From the NCBI RefSeq assembly GCF_001014645.1, contig NZ_LASZ01000001.1, positions 248,001 to 312,000 of the forward strand: a DNA stretch of 64,000 bases. The letters run 5' to 3'. Below the pieces are notes generated by a model. That model was given only the letters and a program-made list of their open reading frames with translations, was not told where the DNA came from and did no database searches. Positions 1 to 11,312 of this stretch are shown piece by piece; within the stretch, counting starts at the first letter, position 1; each line of letters begins with the position of its first letter. The translations under genes and the position numbers were made by a program. This DNA comes from Luteimonas sp. FCS-9 (lineage in GTDB: Bacteria > Pseudomonadota > Gammaproteobacteria > Xanthomonadales > Xanthomonadaceae).

Positions 1-1325
1 CCCTCCTCGCCCGAGAGCCCGTACTGCCGGCGCTGCGCCGCATCCAGGTCGCGGCCGGCCAGACCGAGCGGATTGCCCTGGGTGGACGGCGCGGCCCCGC
101 GGTCGGGGGCGCCGCGCGCGGCGCCGGCCGAGGCCTGGCCGTCGAGCTGGATCAGCGTCACGTCGAAGTTGCGGCTGCGGCCATCGCGGAACACCTCCAG
201 CTTGACCCGCGTGCCCGGCGCCTTGCTGCCGACCAGCGGCGGCAGGTCGCTGAAGGTGTTGACCGGTGCGCCGTCGACGGCGCGGATCACGTCGCCCGGC
301 TCGATGCCGGCCTTCTCGGCCGGGCTGTCCGGCGCGACCACGCTCACCAGCGCGCCGCGCGCGTCGGGCAGCTTGAAGCCGGCGACCTCGTCGGCGCTGA
401 CCGGCCCGATCTGCACGCCGAGCTGGCCACGCTGCACGCTGCCGGTCTTCTTGATCTGGTCGGCGACGTTCGACGCCACGTCGATCGGGATCGCGAAGCT
501 CACGCCCATGTAGCCGCCGGAGTTGCTGAAGATCTGCGAGTTGATGCCGATGACCTCGCCGGCGACGTTGAGCAGCGGACCGCCCGAGTTGCCGCGGTTG
601 ATCGGCACGTCGGTCTGGATGAACGGGACGTACTGCTGGTTGGCATAGGGATTGGAGCGCTGCACGGCGCTGACGATGCCGGCCGTCACCGACTGCTCGA
701 AGCCGAACGGCGAGCCGATCGCGACCGCCCACTGGCCGGGCTTGACCGCCGCGGCGTTACCCATGCGCAGCATCGGCAGGCCGCTGGCGTCGATCTTGAG
801 CACGGCGACGTCGGATTCGGGATCACTGCCGACGACCTGGGCCTGGAACTCGCGCCGGTCCGACAGCCGCACCTTGACCTCGTCCGCGCCCTCGATGACG
901 TGGTGGTTGGTCAGCAGGTAGCCGTCGGACGAGATCAGGAAGCCGGTGCCCATCGACGCGCGCGGCATGCCCTGCCCCGGACCGCCCGGTCCGCCGGGAA
1001 ACTCGAAGCCCGGGCCGAAGAAGCGGCGGAAGATCTCCGGGATCTGCGCGTCGTCGGGCATCTGCTGGCCGCGCGTCTGGCGCGTGCCGGCGGTCGACTC
1101 GATGCTGACCACGGCCGGGCCGACCCGCTCGACCAGCCGGGTGAAGTCCGGCAGTCCGCTGACCAGCGGCGCCTGCGGCGTCGAGGACACGGTGTTGGCG
1201 GCATCGGCGGCCGACGGCGTCGCGTTCGACTGCGCGGTCGCGTTGGGCAGTACGAGCGCGGTGGTCGCCGCCGACAGCACGGCGACCAGGGACACGGCGA
1301 GCAGGGATTTCTTCATCGAGGTCAT
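1..1325 (-). CDS. mucD: Periplasmic serine protease MucD/DegP (HtrA family), 3' end outside window
   Basis: Periplasmic HtrA-type protease that degrades misfolded envelope proteins and normally tempers the sigma-E response. About 441 residues are visible; the C-terminus (second PDZ domain) is cut off by the window edge. The N-terminus (MKKSLLAVSLVAV) is a signal peptide ending near ATAQS. The catalytic triad is visible: His about 142 (TNHHVIEG), Asp about 172 (ESDVAVLKI) and Ser about 247 (GNSGGP), followed by one PDZ domain (GQLGVQIG onward). A Gly/Pro-rich loop (FPGGPGGPGQGMPR) precedes the protease core. Two in-frame ATGs, at 1325 and 1316, are possible starts; I chose the first because GGA lies about 9 nt upstream. 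It is the last gene of rpoE-rseA-mucD. Confidence 0.93.
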   Translation of the reverse strand, partial: MTSMKKSLLAVSLVAVLSAATTALVLPNATAQSNATPSAADAANTVSSTPQAPLVSGLPDFTRLVERVGPAVVSIESTAGTRQTRGQQMPDDAQIPEIFRRFFGPGFEFPGGPGGPGQGMPRASMGTGFLISSDGYLLTNHHVIEGADEVKVRLSDRREFQAQVVGSDPESDVAVLKIDASGLPMLRMGNAAAVKPGQWAVAIGSPFGFEQSVTAGIVSAVQRSNPYANQQYVPFIQTDVPINRGNSGGPLLNVAGEVIGINSQIFSNSGGYMGVSFAIPIDVASNVADQIKKTGSVQRGQLGVQIGPVSADEVAGFKLPDARGALVSVVAPDSPAEKAGIEPGDVIRAVDGAPVNTFSDLPPLVGSKAPGTRVKLEVFRDGRSRNFDVTLIQLDGQASAGAARGAPDRGAAPSTQGNPLGLAGRDLDAAQRRQYGLSGEE

Positions 1326-1405
1326 GGGGAATCCGGGATTCGAAACGGGAAGGATCGGTCGCCGCGCGGGGCGGCGACGTGCCGGGGATGGCGCGGCGCG
1401 GGCGG

Positions 1406-2353
1406 TCAGGGCTGCGCGGGCGCGTCGCCGGGGGCCTGGCGCACGGCGCGGGGCTCGACCGGGAAGCTCGGCAGCACGTCGCTGGCCGGCGCCTCGCTGC
1501 GCGCCCAGGACGGCGCGTCGAAGCCGCCGCCGTAGCGCACCGAGAAACGCGCATCCGGCGCGAGGGCGCCGGCCTTCGGCCATGGCCGCGCGACCGAGGG
1601 CGCGGCCGGCAGCCCGGCGTCCGACGCGGCGGCCGCGAACGCGGCCTCGACCTGCGCCGTGGCGGTCGCCGGTTGCGCCGGCGCCTCGGCGACCGGCGTC
1701 GCCGCCGCCACCTGCACCGGTGCCGGATCGCGCGCGCGCCGTACCGCAGGGGTCCGCGCGTCGCGTCCGGCCTGGCTGCGCCTGGGCACCTCGGCGATCG
1801 CGATCGCCGCCATGCCCGCCGCCGCGGCTGCCTGCGCCGGTGCGGCCGGCTCGTGCGTCGCGAACGCCGAGGCGTCGGCCGCGGCATCGGTGGCCAGCGG
1901 CTCGCCGCTCAGCGCCACCGCGGGCAGCGGCGCCACGATCTTCTCGCCCGCGCCCGGCACGCCGCCGGGCCGGCCGACGAACAGCGCGGCGAGCGCGACC
2001 GACGCCGCCAGTGCGGCGCCACCGCCGCCCCAGCGCAGCAGGCGCGGACGGCGTCCGGCCGCGACCGGCGCGACGGCGACGCCATCATCGGCGATGCCGC
2101 GGGCGACGCGGTCGGCGAAATCGGGCGGCAGCAGCGAGACGTGGCGGCCGCGCAGCACGTCGCCGCAGACCTGCCAGCGCTCGAAGCACGCCGACAGCTC
2201 GGCGTCGTGCTGCAGGCGGCGGCGCAGGAACCGCGCCTGGTCCTGCGGCAGCGCGTCGTCGAGCATCGCCGACAGTTGCTGGCGGTGGTACAGCTCGAGC
2301 TTGTCCGGGTCCGGACCGAGCTGCAGGGCATCGATGTCGTCGGAAGGGCTCAT
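1406..2353 (-). CDS. rseA: Anti-sigma factor RseA-like (sigma-E negative regulator)
   Basis: A 315-residue inner-membrane anti-sigma factor expected to hold RpoE until envelope stress triggers its proteolysis. The N-terminal 90 residues look like the RseA sigma-binding domain (HRQQLSAMLDDALPQDQARF, CGDVLRGRH). A single membrane segment follows near residues 125-145 (GAALAASVALAALFVG). The rest is a long Ala/Pro-rich periplasmic tail of low conservation. The ATG at 2353 overlaps the rpoE stop by four bases (ATGA), which indicates translational coupling and fixes the start; a longer upstream reading is only rpoE in another frame. The family call rests mainly on the sigma-binding region and on gene order. 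Confidence 0.88.
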   Translation of the reverse strand: MSPSDDIDALQLGPDPDKLELYHRQQLSAMLDDALPQDQARFLRRRLQHDAELSACFERWQVCGDVLRGRHVSLLPPDFADRVARGIADDGVAVAPVAAGRRPRLLRWGGGGAALAASVALAALFVGRPGGVPGAGEKIVAPLPAVALSGEPLATDAAADASAFATHEPAAPAQAAAAAGMAAIAIAEVPRRSQAGRDARTPAVRRARDPAPVQVAAATPVAEAPAQPATATAQVEAAFAAAASDAGLPAAPSVARPWPKAGALAPDARFSVRYGGGFDAPSWARSEAPASDVLPSFPVEPRAVRQAPGDAPAQP

Positions 2354-2976
2354 CGGGTCACGCGCTCCACTTGTCTCTCGTTGTCCATCAGGGGCCTGAG
2401 CTCGCGATCGATCGCATCGCGCGCCCGGAAGATCCGCGAACGCACCGTGCCGATCGGACATCCCATGCGCTCGGCGATCTCGTCGTAGCTCAGGCCGTCG
2501 ACCTCGCGCAGGTTGATCGCCATGCGCAGTTCCTCGGGCAGGGCTTCGACCGCACGCACCACCGTTTGTTCCAGCTGTTGGCGCATCAGTTCACGTTCCG
2601 GCGTGTCGCCGTCGCGCAGGCGGATCGCCGAGTCGAAGTGCTCGGCATCGTCGACGTCGACGTCGTCGGTGGGCGGCCGCCGGTTGTGCGCCACCAGGTG
2701 GTTCTTGGCGGTGTTGACGGCGATGCGGTGCAGCCAGGTATAGAACTGCGCGTCGCCGCGGAAGCTGGCGATCGCGCGATAGGCGCGGATGAAGGTCTCC
2801 TGCGCCACGTCCTGGCATTCGCTCCAGTCCGGCACGTAGCGCCCGATCAGCGCCGCGATGCGGTGCTGGTACTTGCGCACCAGCAGGTCGAATGCCGCGG
2901 TGTCGCCGCGCTGCACCCGCTTGACCAGTTCCTCGTCCAGAGTTCCGTACTCCCGGCTGTCGCGTTGCTCGGCCAT
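2350..2976 (-). CDS. rpoE: ECF sigma factor RpoE/AlgU
   Basis: A 208-residue extracytoplasmic-function sigma factor directing transcription of envelope-stress genes. Region 2 is seen as DLLVRKYQHRIAALI with the core-binding stretch DVAQETFIRAYRAIASFRGDAQFYTWLHRIA. Region 4 is PEELRMAINLREVDGLSYDEIAERMGCPIGTVRSRIFRAR, a typical helix-turn-helix. The start at 2976 is set by a strong AAGGAGG just upstream; the longer open frame to 3138 lacks a site. It heads an overlapping operon with rseA and mucD, the AlgU-MucA-MucD arrangement. A GAACTT-N16-TCTCA promoter lies about 40 bp upstream, so autoregulation is likely. Confidence 0.96.
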   Translation of the reverse strand: MAEQRDSREYGTLDEELVKRVQRGDTAAFDLLVRKYQHRIAALIGRYVPDWSECQDVAQETFIRAYRAIASFRGDAQFYTWLHRIAVNTAKNHLVAHNRRPPTDDVDVDDAEHFDSAIRLRDGDTPERELMRQQLEQTVVRAVEALPEELRMAINLREVDGLSYDEIAERMGCPIGTVRSRIFRARDAIDRELRPLMDNERQVERVTR

Positions 2977-3015
2977 CGGCCGGACCTCCTTCGTGGCCCG
3001 GCCTGGCACGGGCAA

Positions 3016-3043
3016 TGAGACAGGCGGTCGCGCGAAAAGTTCC
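3016..3043 (-). promoter_or_regulatory. Sigma-E (RpoE/AlgU) type promoter of rpoE
   Basis: On the minus strand GGAACTT (3043-3037) is followed after exactly 16 bases by TCTCA (3020-3016). This is very close to the RpoE/AlgU consensus GAACTT-N16/17-TCtgA. The -10 lies 40 bp before the rpoE ATG and in the right orientation, so RpoE probably drives its own operon. Confidence 0.75.
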
Positions 3044-3212
3044 GTCACGACGGGTGTGGCATCGTCGCCGCACCGTGGATGCATTCCTTGGGGCCGCGAC
3101 CGGCGTTCCGCAAGCCGGCGCCCGGACCACCCCGCCACCGGCGGCGATTTGACGGCGCGGAACCGACCTCGGGATCATAGGCGGATTCCCATACTCCGAA
3201 GAATGGTGCCGT

Positions 3213-5282
3213 ATGTTCGCAGGCCTCGACGGGCTTCGCTTCAGCCACTGGCAAGCGCAATCGCGCGACGACGGTGTCCTCGTGCTGGCGTTCGACCGCG
3301 CCGGCGAATCGGTCAACACGTTCGCCCAGGACGTGCTGATCGAGCTCGACACGCTGCTCGAACGCCTCGCGCTCGACCCGCCCAAGGCGCTGGTGATCCG
3401 CTCGGCCAAGGACAAGGGCTTCATCGCCGGCGCCGACATCCGTGAGTTCCAGGCGTTCGACGCCAAGGGCACGATCGGCGATTCGATCCGCCGCGGGCAG
3501 GCGACCTTCCAGCGCCTGGCCGAGCTGCCCTGCCCGACGGTCGCCGCGATCCACGGCTTCTGCATGGGCGGCGGCACCGAGATCGCGCTGGCCTGCGACT
3601 ACCGCGTCGCCAGCAGCGACCCGTCGACGAAGATCGGCCTGCCCGAGGTCAAGCTGGGCATCTATCCGGGCTGGGGCGGCAGCGTGCGCCTGCCGCGGCT
3701 GGTCGGTGCGCCGGCCGCGTTCGACATGATGCTCACCGGGCGCGCGCTGCCCGCCAAGGCCGCGCGCGGCATCGGCCTGGTCGACAAGGTCGTCGAGCCG
3801 GCGCTGCTGGTGGACGCGGCCGCGGCGCTCGCGCTCAAGGGGACGACGCGGCCGCTCAAGCAGCGCACGCTGGGCTGGCTCACCAACACCTGGCCGGCGC
3901 GGCAGGCACTGGCGCCGGTGCTGCTCAAGCAGGTCGCGCGCAAGGCGAAGAAGAAGCACTACCCCGCGCCCTACGCAATGGTGGAGACCTGGAAGCGCGC
4001 CTCGGGCGACACCCGTGCGCTGCTCGACGCCGAGCGCCGCTCGGTGGTCAAGCTCGCCGGCACCTCGACCGCGCGCAACCTCACGCGCGTGTTCTTCCTG
4101 ATGGAGCGGCTCAAGGGCCTGGGCGGCAAGGCCGGCGCGCAGCAGGCACCGATCCGGCGCGTGCACGTGGTCGGCGCCGGCGTGATGGGCGGCGACATCG
4201 CCGCGTGGTCGGCCTACAAGGGGCTGGAGGTCACGCTGCAGGACCGCGAGCAGGCGTTCATCGACAAGGCACAGGCGCGCGCGGCCAAGCTGTTCGAGAA
4301 GAAGGTCCGCGACGAGGCCAGGCGCCCCGAGGTCGCCGCGCGGCTGCGCTCGGACCTGGCCGGCGACGGCATCGCCGCGGCGGATCTGGTCATCGAGGCG
4401 ATCGTCGAGAACGCCGAGGCCAAGCGCGGCCTGTATGCGACGGTCGAACCGAAGCTCGGACCGGAGGCGCTGCTGACGACGAACACCTCGTCGATCCCGC
4501 TCGACGAACTGCGCGCCCACGTCCAGCGGCCGGCGCAGTTCGCCGGCCTGCACTACTTCAATCCGGTCGCGTCGATGCCGCTGGTGGAGATCGTCCACCA
4601 CGACGGCGTCGCCGAGGCAACGATCCAGCGGCTGGCGGCGTTCTGCAAGGCGATCGACAAGCTGCCGGTGCCAGTGGCCGGCACCCCGGGCTTCCTGGTC
4701 AACCGGCTTTTGTTCCCGTACATGCTCGAGGCCGCGACCGCATATGCCGAGGGCATCCCGGGGGCAGCGATCGACCGCGCGGCGGTGGATTTCGGCATGC
4801 CGATGGGACCGATCGAGCTCATCGACACCGTGGGCCTGGACATCGCCTCGGGCGTGGGCCAGGAACTGGCGCCGTTCCTGGGCCTGCGCATCCCCGAGTC
4901 GCTGGCGACGCCGCCGGAGGCGGGCAAGCGCGGCAAGAAGGACGGCCAGGGCCTGTACGCGTGGGAGGACGGCAAGCCGAAGAAGCCCGAGGTGCCGAAG
5001 GACTACCGGGCGCCGGAGGACCTGCAGGACCGGCTGGTGCTGCCGCTGCTCAACGAGGCGGTCGCCGCGCTGCACGACGGCGTCGTCGCTGATGCCGACC
5101 TGCTCGATGCGGGCGTAATCTTCGGCACCGGCTTCGCGCCGTTCCGCGGCGGTCCGATCCAGTACATCCGCGAGACCGGCGTCGACGTCGTGCTCGAGCG
5201 CCTGCGCACGCTGCAGGCGCGCCATGGCGAGCGCTTCGCGCCGCGCCCGGGCTGGGACGGCGCCGCGCTGCGCGCAGGCTGA
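3213..5282 (+). CDS. Bifunctional enoyl-CoA hydratase / 3-hydroxyacyl-CoA dehydrogenase (FadB/FadJ family)
   Basis: A 689-residue beta-oxidation enzyme that hydrates 2-enoyl-CoA and oxidises the 3-hydroxyacyl-CoA with NAD+. The N-terminal crotonase domain keeps both catalytic glutamates (GGGTEIALACDYR and LPEVKLGIYPGWGG). A Rossmann domain starts near residue 311 (VVGAGVMGGDIAAW), and the dehydrogenase His is in GLHYFNPVASMPLVEIV. The C-terminal dehydrogenase helical domains follow. Length is slightly below the 715-730 of E. coli FadB/FadJ. No fadA thiolase is adjacent; the nearest thiolase is at 18.1 kb. A convergent TetR gene lies 31 bp downstream. I cannot tell FadB from FadJ function, so no symbol is given. 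Confidence 0.92.
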   Translation: MFAGLDGLRFSHWQAQSRDDGVLVLAFDRAGESVNTFAQDVLIELDTLLERLALDPPKALVIRSAKDKGFIAGADIREFQAFDAKGTIGDSIRRGQATFQRLAELPCPTVAAIHGFCMGGGTEIALACDYRVASSDPSTKIGLPEVKLGIYPGWGGSVRLPRLVGAPAAFDMMLTGRALPAKAARGIGLVDKVVEPALLVDAAAALALKGTTRPLKQRTLGWLTNTWPARQALAPVLLKQVARKAKKKHYPAPYAMVETWKRASGDTRALLDAERRSVVKLAGTSTARNLTRVFFLMERLKGLGGKAGAQQAPIRRVHVVGAGVMGGDIAAWSAYKGLEVTLQDREQAFIDKAQARAAKLFEKKVRDEARRPEVAARLRSDLAGDGIAAADLVIEAIVENAEAKRGLYATVEPKLGPEALLTTNTSSIPLDELRAHVQRPAQFAGLHYFNPVASMPLVEIVHHDGVAEATIQRLAAFCKAIDKLPVPVAGTPGFLVNRLLFPYMLEAATAYAEGIPGAAIDRAAVDFGMPMGPIELIDTVGLDIASGVGQELAPFLGLRIPESLATPPEAGKRGKKDGQGLYAWEDGKPKKPEVPKDYRAPEDLQDRLVLPLLNEAVAALHDGVVADADLLDAGVIFGTGFAPFRGGPIQYIRETGVDVVLERLRTLQARHGERFAPRPGWDGAALRAG

Positions 5283-5286
5283 AGCC

Positions 5287-5308
5287 GGCCGGGCGACGAC
5301 GCCCGGCC
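5287..5308. terminator. Hairpin between convergent genes (candidate bidirectional terminator)
   Basis: A perfect 9-bp GC stem (GGCCGGGCG / CGCCCGGCC) with an ACGA loop fills the 31-bp gap between the convergent beta-oxidation and TetR genes. It has no U-tract, so it is either a weak intrinsic terminator or a 3'-end stabiliser. Confidence 0.5.
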
Positions 5309-5313
5309 CCGCG

Positions 5314-5889
5314 TCACGCGCCGTCGGCCGCCTTCGCGATCGCCGCGGCGCGCTCGGCAAGCAGTTGCACGATCGCCTCGCGCTCGGAGGCCGTCAGGTC
5401 GAGCATCTCGAAGGTCTCGCCGAAGAACAGCCCGTCGAACGCGAGCGTGAGCAGCATCGCCTCCGGGAACCGCGCCCCGAGCGGGCGCAGCCGGTCGACG
5501 TGCTCGGCGACGAAGCGTCGCGGGCCGTCCATCAGCTCGGGCGTGTTGACCGCCGCGGCGATGAACGAGCGCGTGGCATGGGGTTCGTGGAGCCCGTCCT
5601 TGCGTTCGTCGCGGTGCGCCTGCACCAGCGCCTGCAGATAGCCGCCCGGCGTCGCCGGGAATTCCGCCATCGCGTTCTCCAGCGTGCGCCGGTGTTCGTC
5701 GAGATGGTGGTCGACCATGCCGCGCAGCAGCGCGTCCTTGCTGGCGAAGTGGTACAGCAGCCCGCCCTTGCTGACGCCGGCCTCGGCCGCCACCGCGTCG
5801 AGCGTGAGATGCGCCGCGCCGACCTGCTGGGAGACGACGAGCGCTGCCTCGAGGATGCGTTCGCGGGCGTCGCTGCGTTTGCGGGTCAT
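5314..5889 (-). CDS. TetR/AcrR family transcriptional regulator
   Basis: A 191-residue repressor of the TetR fold. The N-terminal helix-turn-helix is clear (ARERILEAALVVSQQVG, LTLDAVAAEAGVSKGGLLYHFASKDALL); the C-terminal ligand domain is unremarkable. The start at 5889 (MTRKRSDARERIL) matches the family; a longer frame would run through the promoter region. It converges on the beta-oxidation gene and diverges from a small GTG-started ORF, with an imperfect palindrome between them that is a plausible operator. Its ligand is unknown; a fatty-acid or acyl-CoA link is only suggested by position. Confidence 0.9.
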   Translation of the reverse strand: MTRKRSDARERILEAALVVSQQVGAAHLTLDAVAAEAGVSKGGLLYHFASKDALLRGMVDHHLDEHRRTLENAMAEFPATPGGYLQALVQAHRDERKDGLHEPHATRSFIAAAVNTPELMDGPRRFVAEHVDRLRPLGARFPEAMLLTLAFDGLFFGETFEMLDLTASEREAIVQLLAERAAAIAKAADGA

Positions 5890-5927
5890 TACCGGCCAAG
5901 GGGTTGACGACGGGCCGCCGAGTCTAG

Positions 5928-5951
5928 ACCATACCGTCCAGCCGGTACAGT
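5928..5951. promoter_or_regulatory. Imperfect palindrome, candidate TetR operator
   Basis: ACCATACCG-TCCAGC-CGGTACAGT: two 9-base half-sites matching at 7 of 9 positions (perfect inner arms TACCG/CGGTA) with a 6-bp spacer. It lies 39 bp upstream of the TetR start and just before the divergent small ORF. Size and symmetry suit a TetR dimer site; binding is inferred. Confidence 0.5.
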
Positions 5952-5964
5952 TAAGGACTCCAAC

Positions 5965-6228
5965 GTGGTGACCTCCATTCATACGCCGCCTGCGCTGGTC
6001 GACAACGCGCGAACCGCGGCGCCCGACGCCTACGCGGCGCTATCGTGGGTCGAGGAATTCGTCGAGCTCGCGCGCCTGGCGATCGACGAGCACGACGACG
6101 AGGTCCTGCGCCGCCGCTACGAGGACGAAGTGCTGCGACGCGCGGTCTACCTGCGCGCGGCCGGCCTGTTCGACATCGTGCAGATCCGGCACCCCGCGCT
6201 GCGGGCGATGGTCGCCGACGCGCGCTGA
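5965..6228 (+). CDS. Small hypothetical protein (87 aa), GTG start
   Basis: Not recognised. An 87-residue acidic, helical, soluble protein (ALSWVEEFVELARLAIDEHD, VLRRRYEDEVLRRAVYLRAAGLFDIV). Codon usage has the strong G/C third-position bias of real genes here. AAGGA at 5954-5958 lies 6 nt before the GTG at 5965 (a second GTG follows directly). It diverges from the TetR gene and converges on pilZ, ending 18 bp from it. A TetR-controlled small gene is possible but unproven. Confidence 0.6.
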   Translation: MVTSIHTPPALVDNARTAAPDAYAALSWVEEFVELARLAIDEHDDEVLRRRYEDEVLRRAVYLRAAGLFDIVQIRHPALRAMVADAR

Positions 6229-6246
6229 CGCCCGCGGCGCATCCGC

Positions 6247-6606
6247 CTACATCGTGTGGGTGGCCTTCTCCGAGCCCAGCGCGCCGGCCAGCAGCGTCTC
6301 GATCCGCCCCTTGAGCGCCTCGCCCTCCGGCGTGTCGGCGAACTGCACGCCCACCCCCGCCGCGCGGTTGCCCTGCGCGCCGGCCGGTGTGACCCAGACG
6401 ACCTTGCCGGCGGTCGGCAGGCGCTCGCCCGATTCGGGCAGCGTCAGCAGCAGGAACACCTCGTCGCCGATGAAGTAGCGCTTGGGGGTGGGCACGAAGA
6501 TGCCGCCCTGCTTGAGATAGGACATGTAGGCGTTGTACAGCGACGCCTTGTCCTTGATCTGCAACGACAGGATGCCCTGGCGTGCGGCGGCTCCGGTTGC
6601 GCTCAT
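6247..6606 (-). CDS. pilZ: Type IV pilus assembly protein PilZ
   Basis: A 119-residue single-domain PilZ protein needed for type IV pilus biogenesis and twitching. The beta-barrel region is GGIFVPTPKRYFIGDEVFLLLTLPESGERL followed by GKVVWVTPAGAQGNRAAGVGVQFAD. The RxxxR and (D/N)xSxxG motifs that bind c-di-GMP are absent. This fits the founding PilZ type, known in Xanthomonas to act through PilB and FimX rather than by binding the dinucleotide. It follows holB by 22 bp and is the last gene of mltG-tmk-holB-pilZ. Confidence 0.92.
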   Translation of the reverse strand: MSATGAAARQGILSLQIKDKASLYNAYMSYLKQGGIFVPTPKRYFIGDEVFLLLTLPESGERLPTAGKVVWVTPAGAQGNRAAGVGVQFADTPEGEALKGRIETLLAGALGSEKATHTM

Positions 6607-6628
6607 CGGTTCGGTTCCCCGGTGAAGG

Positions 6629-9365
<2,737 letters not shown>

Positions 9366-9533
9366 GGGCGGCGGCGGCCGTCGGGTCCGGAACGGGGGAC
9401 GTCAGGATACCGTGGCGCCGATGCGCGGCGTGACCTGCGCCTGTCCCCGGCCAGCGCCCGCGATCGGCCGCGACGCGTGGCAGGCCGACTTCTGCGATCC
9501 TAGCCGGCCCCGCCGCCGGCCCGCCCCCCCGCC

Positions 9534-11096
9534 ATGAAGAAGCGCGTCAAGAGACTCCTGGCCTGGGGCCTGTTCACCCTGCTGGTGATGGCGGTCAGCA
9601 GCGTGTTCGTCGCCGACCGGCTGATGCCGCCGGCGACCGGGCTGCCGAGCACGACGCTGCCGCTGTCCGACGACGGCACCGCGCTCGACCGCGAACTGGC
9701 GCCGCTGCTCGCACGCCACCCGGGCAAGACCGGCGCGATCATGCTGCCCGACGGCGTCGACGCCTACGCCGCGCGCGCGATCTCCGCGCGGCAGGCCGGG
9801 CGCAGCCTCGACCTGCAGTACTACATCTGGCACGACGACCTGACCGGCCGCATGCTGGCCAACGAGGCCTGGGAAGCCGCCGAGCGCGGCGTGCGGGTGC
9901 GCATCCTGCTCGACGACGTGGGCATCGGCGACATGGACGCCACGCTGCTGGCGATGGACTCGCACCCCGGCATCGAACTGCGCGTCTACAACCCGTTCCG
10001 CAACCGCACCGGGCCGCTGCGCGTACTCGAGATGATCCAGCGCGCCTGGGGCGTCAACCACCGCATGCACAACAAGGCCTGGATCGCCGACGGCCGGGTG
10101 GCGGTGGTGGGCGGGCGCAACATCGGCGTGGAGTATTTCAGCGCCGCCGAGGCGTTCAACTTCCACGACCTCGACGTCGTGGTGTTCGGGCCCGCTGTCG
10201 CCGACGCCAGTACGATCTTCGACGACTTCTGGAACAGCGAGGCCGCGGTGCCGATCGCGGCGCTGAACCGCAAGCCGCCGCAGACGCTGCGCACGGTGCT
10301 CGACCGCATCCACGACGAGGCACGCAGCCCCGAGGCGCGCCGCTTCCTCGATGCGATGGACGTCTCGCCGAGCGTGCGCCGTTACTTCTCGCAGGCGCTC
10401 ACGCCGATCTGGAGCGAGGGGATCCGGATCCTGTCCGACCCGCCGATCAAGTGGCGCGGCGGCGAGCGCGAGAACTGGCTGGTCGAACACCTCGTCGACG
10501 AGATCGGCGCGGCCGGGCGCAGCGCGTTGCTGATCTCGCCGTACTTCGTGCCCGGCGGCGACGGCACCGACGGCTTGGTCGCGCTCGCCGGCCGCGGCGT
10601 CCACGTGTCGGTGGTGACCAATTCCCTCGCGGCCAACGACGTGGTCGCCGTGCACGGCGGCTACGCGCGCTACCGCAAGCCGCTGCTCGAAGGCGGCGTG
10701 CACCTGTTCGAGACCCGCAGCCAGGCCGAGGCCAAGGCCGCCAGCAGCCTGTTCGGCAGCAGCGGCGCGAGCCTGCACACCAAGGCGGTGCTGATCGACG
10801 GCCGGCGGGGCTTCGTGGGCTCGTTCAACCTCGACCCACGCTCGGCCAACCTCAACACCGAGATGGGCGTGCTGTTCGACGACCCGGGCCTGGGCGCGGC
10901 GCTGCTCGACGAGTACCTGCACCTCGTCGATCCGGGCATGAGCTACTGGGTGTACCTCGACGGCGAAGACCGGCTGCGCTGGCTCGACCGCGCGCGCGAC
11001 CCGCCCGCGGCGCTGGACAGCGAGCCCGACGCGACCCGCCTCCAGCGCGCGACGGCGGCGTTGGTGCGCTGGCTGCCGATCGAGTCGCAGCTGTAG
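9534..11096 (+). CDS. Phospholipase D family protein (cardiolipin synthase ClsC-like)
   Basis: A 520-residue membrane-anchored enzyme of the PLD superfamily, probably making cardiolipin or exchanging phosphatidyl groups. An N-terminal hydrophobic segment (LLAWGLFTLLVMAVSSVFVAD) precedes two HKD motifs: HNKAWIAD with GGRN, and HTKAVLID with GSFN. The order and LDLQYYIWHDDLTG resemble ClsC/YmdC more than ClsA, which has two membrane segments. There is no clear Shine-Dalgarno sequence before ATG 9534; no better start is seen. Confidence 0.87.
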   Translation: MKKRVKRLLAWGLFTLLVMAVSSVFVADRLMPPATGLPSTTLPLSDDGTALDRELAPLLARHPGKTGAIMLPDGVDAYAARAISARQAGRSLDLQYYIWHDDLTGRMLANEAWEAAERGVRVRILLDDVGIGDMDATLLAMDSHPGIELRVYNPFRNRTGPLRVLEMIQRAWGVNHRMHNKAWIADGRVAVVGGRNIGVEYFSAAEAFNFHDLDVVVFGPAVADASTIFDDFWNSEAAVPIAALNRKPPQTLRTVLDRIHDEARSPEARRFLDAMDVSPSVRRYFSQALTPIWSEGIRILSDPPIKWRGGERENWLVEHLVDEIGAAGRSALLISPYFVPGGDGTDGLVALAGRGVHVSVVTNSLAANDVVAVHGGYARYRKPLLEGGVHLFETRSQAEAKAASSLFGSSGASLHTKAVLIDGRRGFVGSFNLDPRSANLNTEMGVLFDDPGLGAALLDEYLHLVDPGMSYWVYLDGEDRLRWLDRARDPPAALDSEPDATRLQRATAALVRWLPIESQL

Positions 11097-11114
11097 GCGC
11101 GCAAACACACTCCA

Positions 11115-11185
11115 GTAGGCGCATGCTCGCGCACGATGGTGCCTCCACCGGGAATGCCTCATCGCGCGCGAGCGCGCTCCTACAG
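11115..11185. repeat. GTAG-type REP pair (degenerate)
   Basis: Left half GTAGGCGCATGCTCGCGCAC and right half ATCGCGCGCGAGCGCGCTCC-TACA in inverted orientation, about 25 bp apart. The right half is canonical and the left carries several substitutions. It lies just 3' of the phospholipase gene. It belongs to the same family as the elements near 13.9-15.0, 31.5 and 53.2 kb. Confidence 0.8.
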
Positions 11186-11282
11186 AGGCGATTGGCATTG
11201 ATGCATCGCAGCATGGATGTCACGCATCTAGCGGCATGCAACCTACTGATCCAGCGAGGCTTTCCTGCGATTGGTTTCGCCT

Positions 11283-11312
11283 TCAACAAATCCCGGCGCA
11301 GGCGCGTAAAAT
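11283..11312 (+). promoter_or_regulatory. Candidate sigma-70 promoter of the leucine dehydrogenase gene
   Basis: TCAACA (11283-11288) and TAAAAT (11307-11312) are spaced 18 bp within an AT-richer patch. If used, the leader to ATG 11437 is about 118 nt, unusually long for this region. Judged by eye only. Confidence 0.4.

Noticed and set aside
823-1887. An Arg-rich 354-codon frame on the minus strand over mucD and rseA
   Set aside because: Another frame of known genes with a high-Arg, low-complexity product.
3045-5360. A 771-codon minus-strand frame across the beta-oxidation gene
   Set aside because: Antisense shadow of a certain gene; composition artefact.
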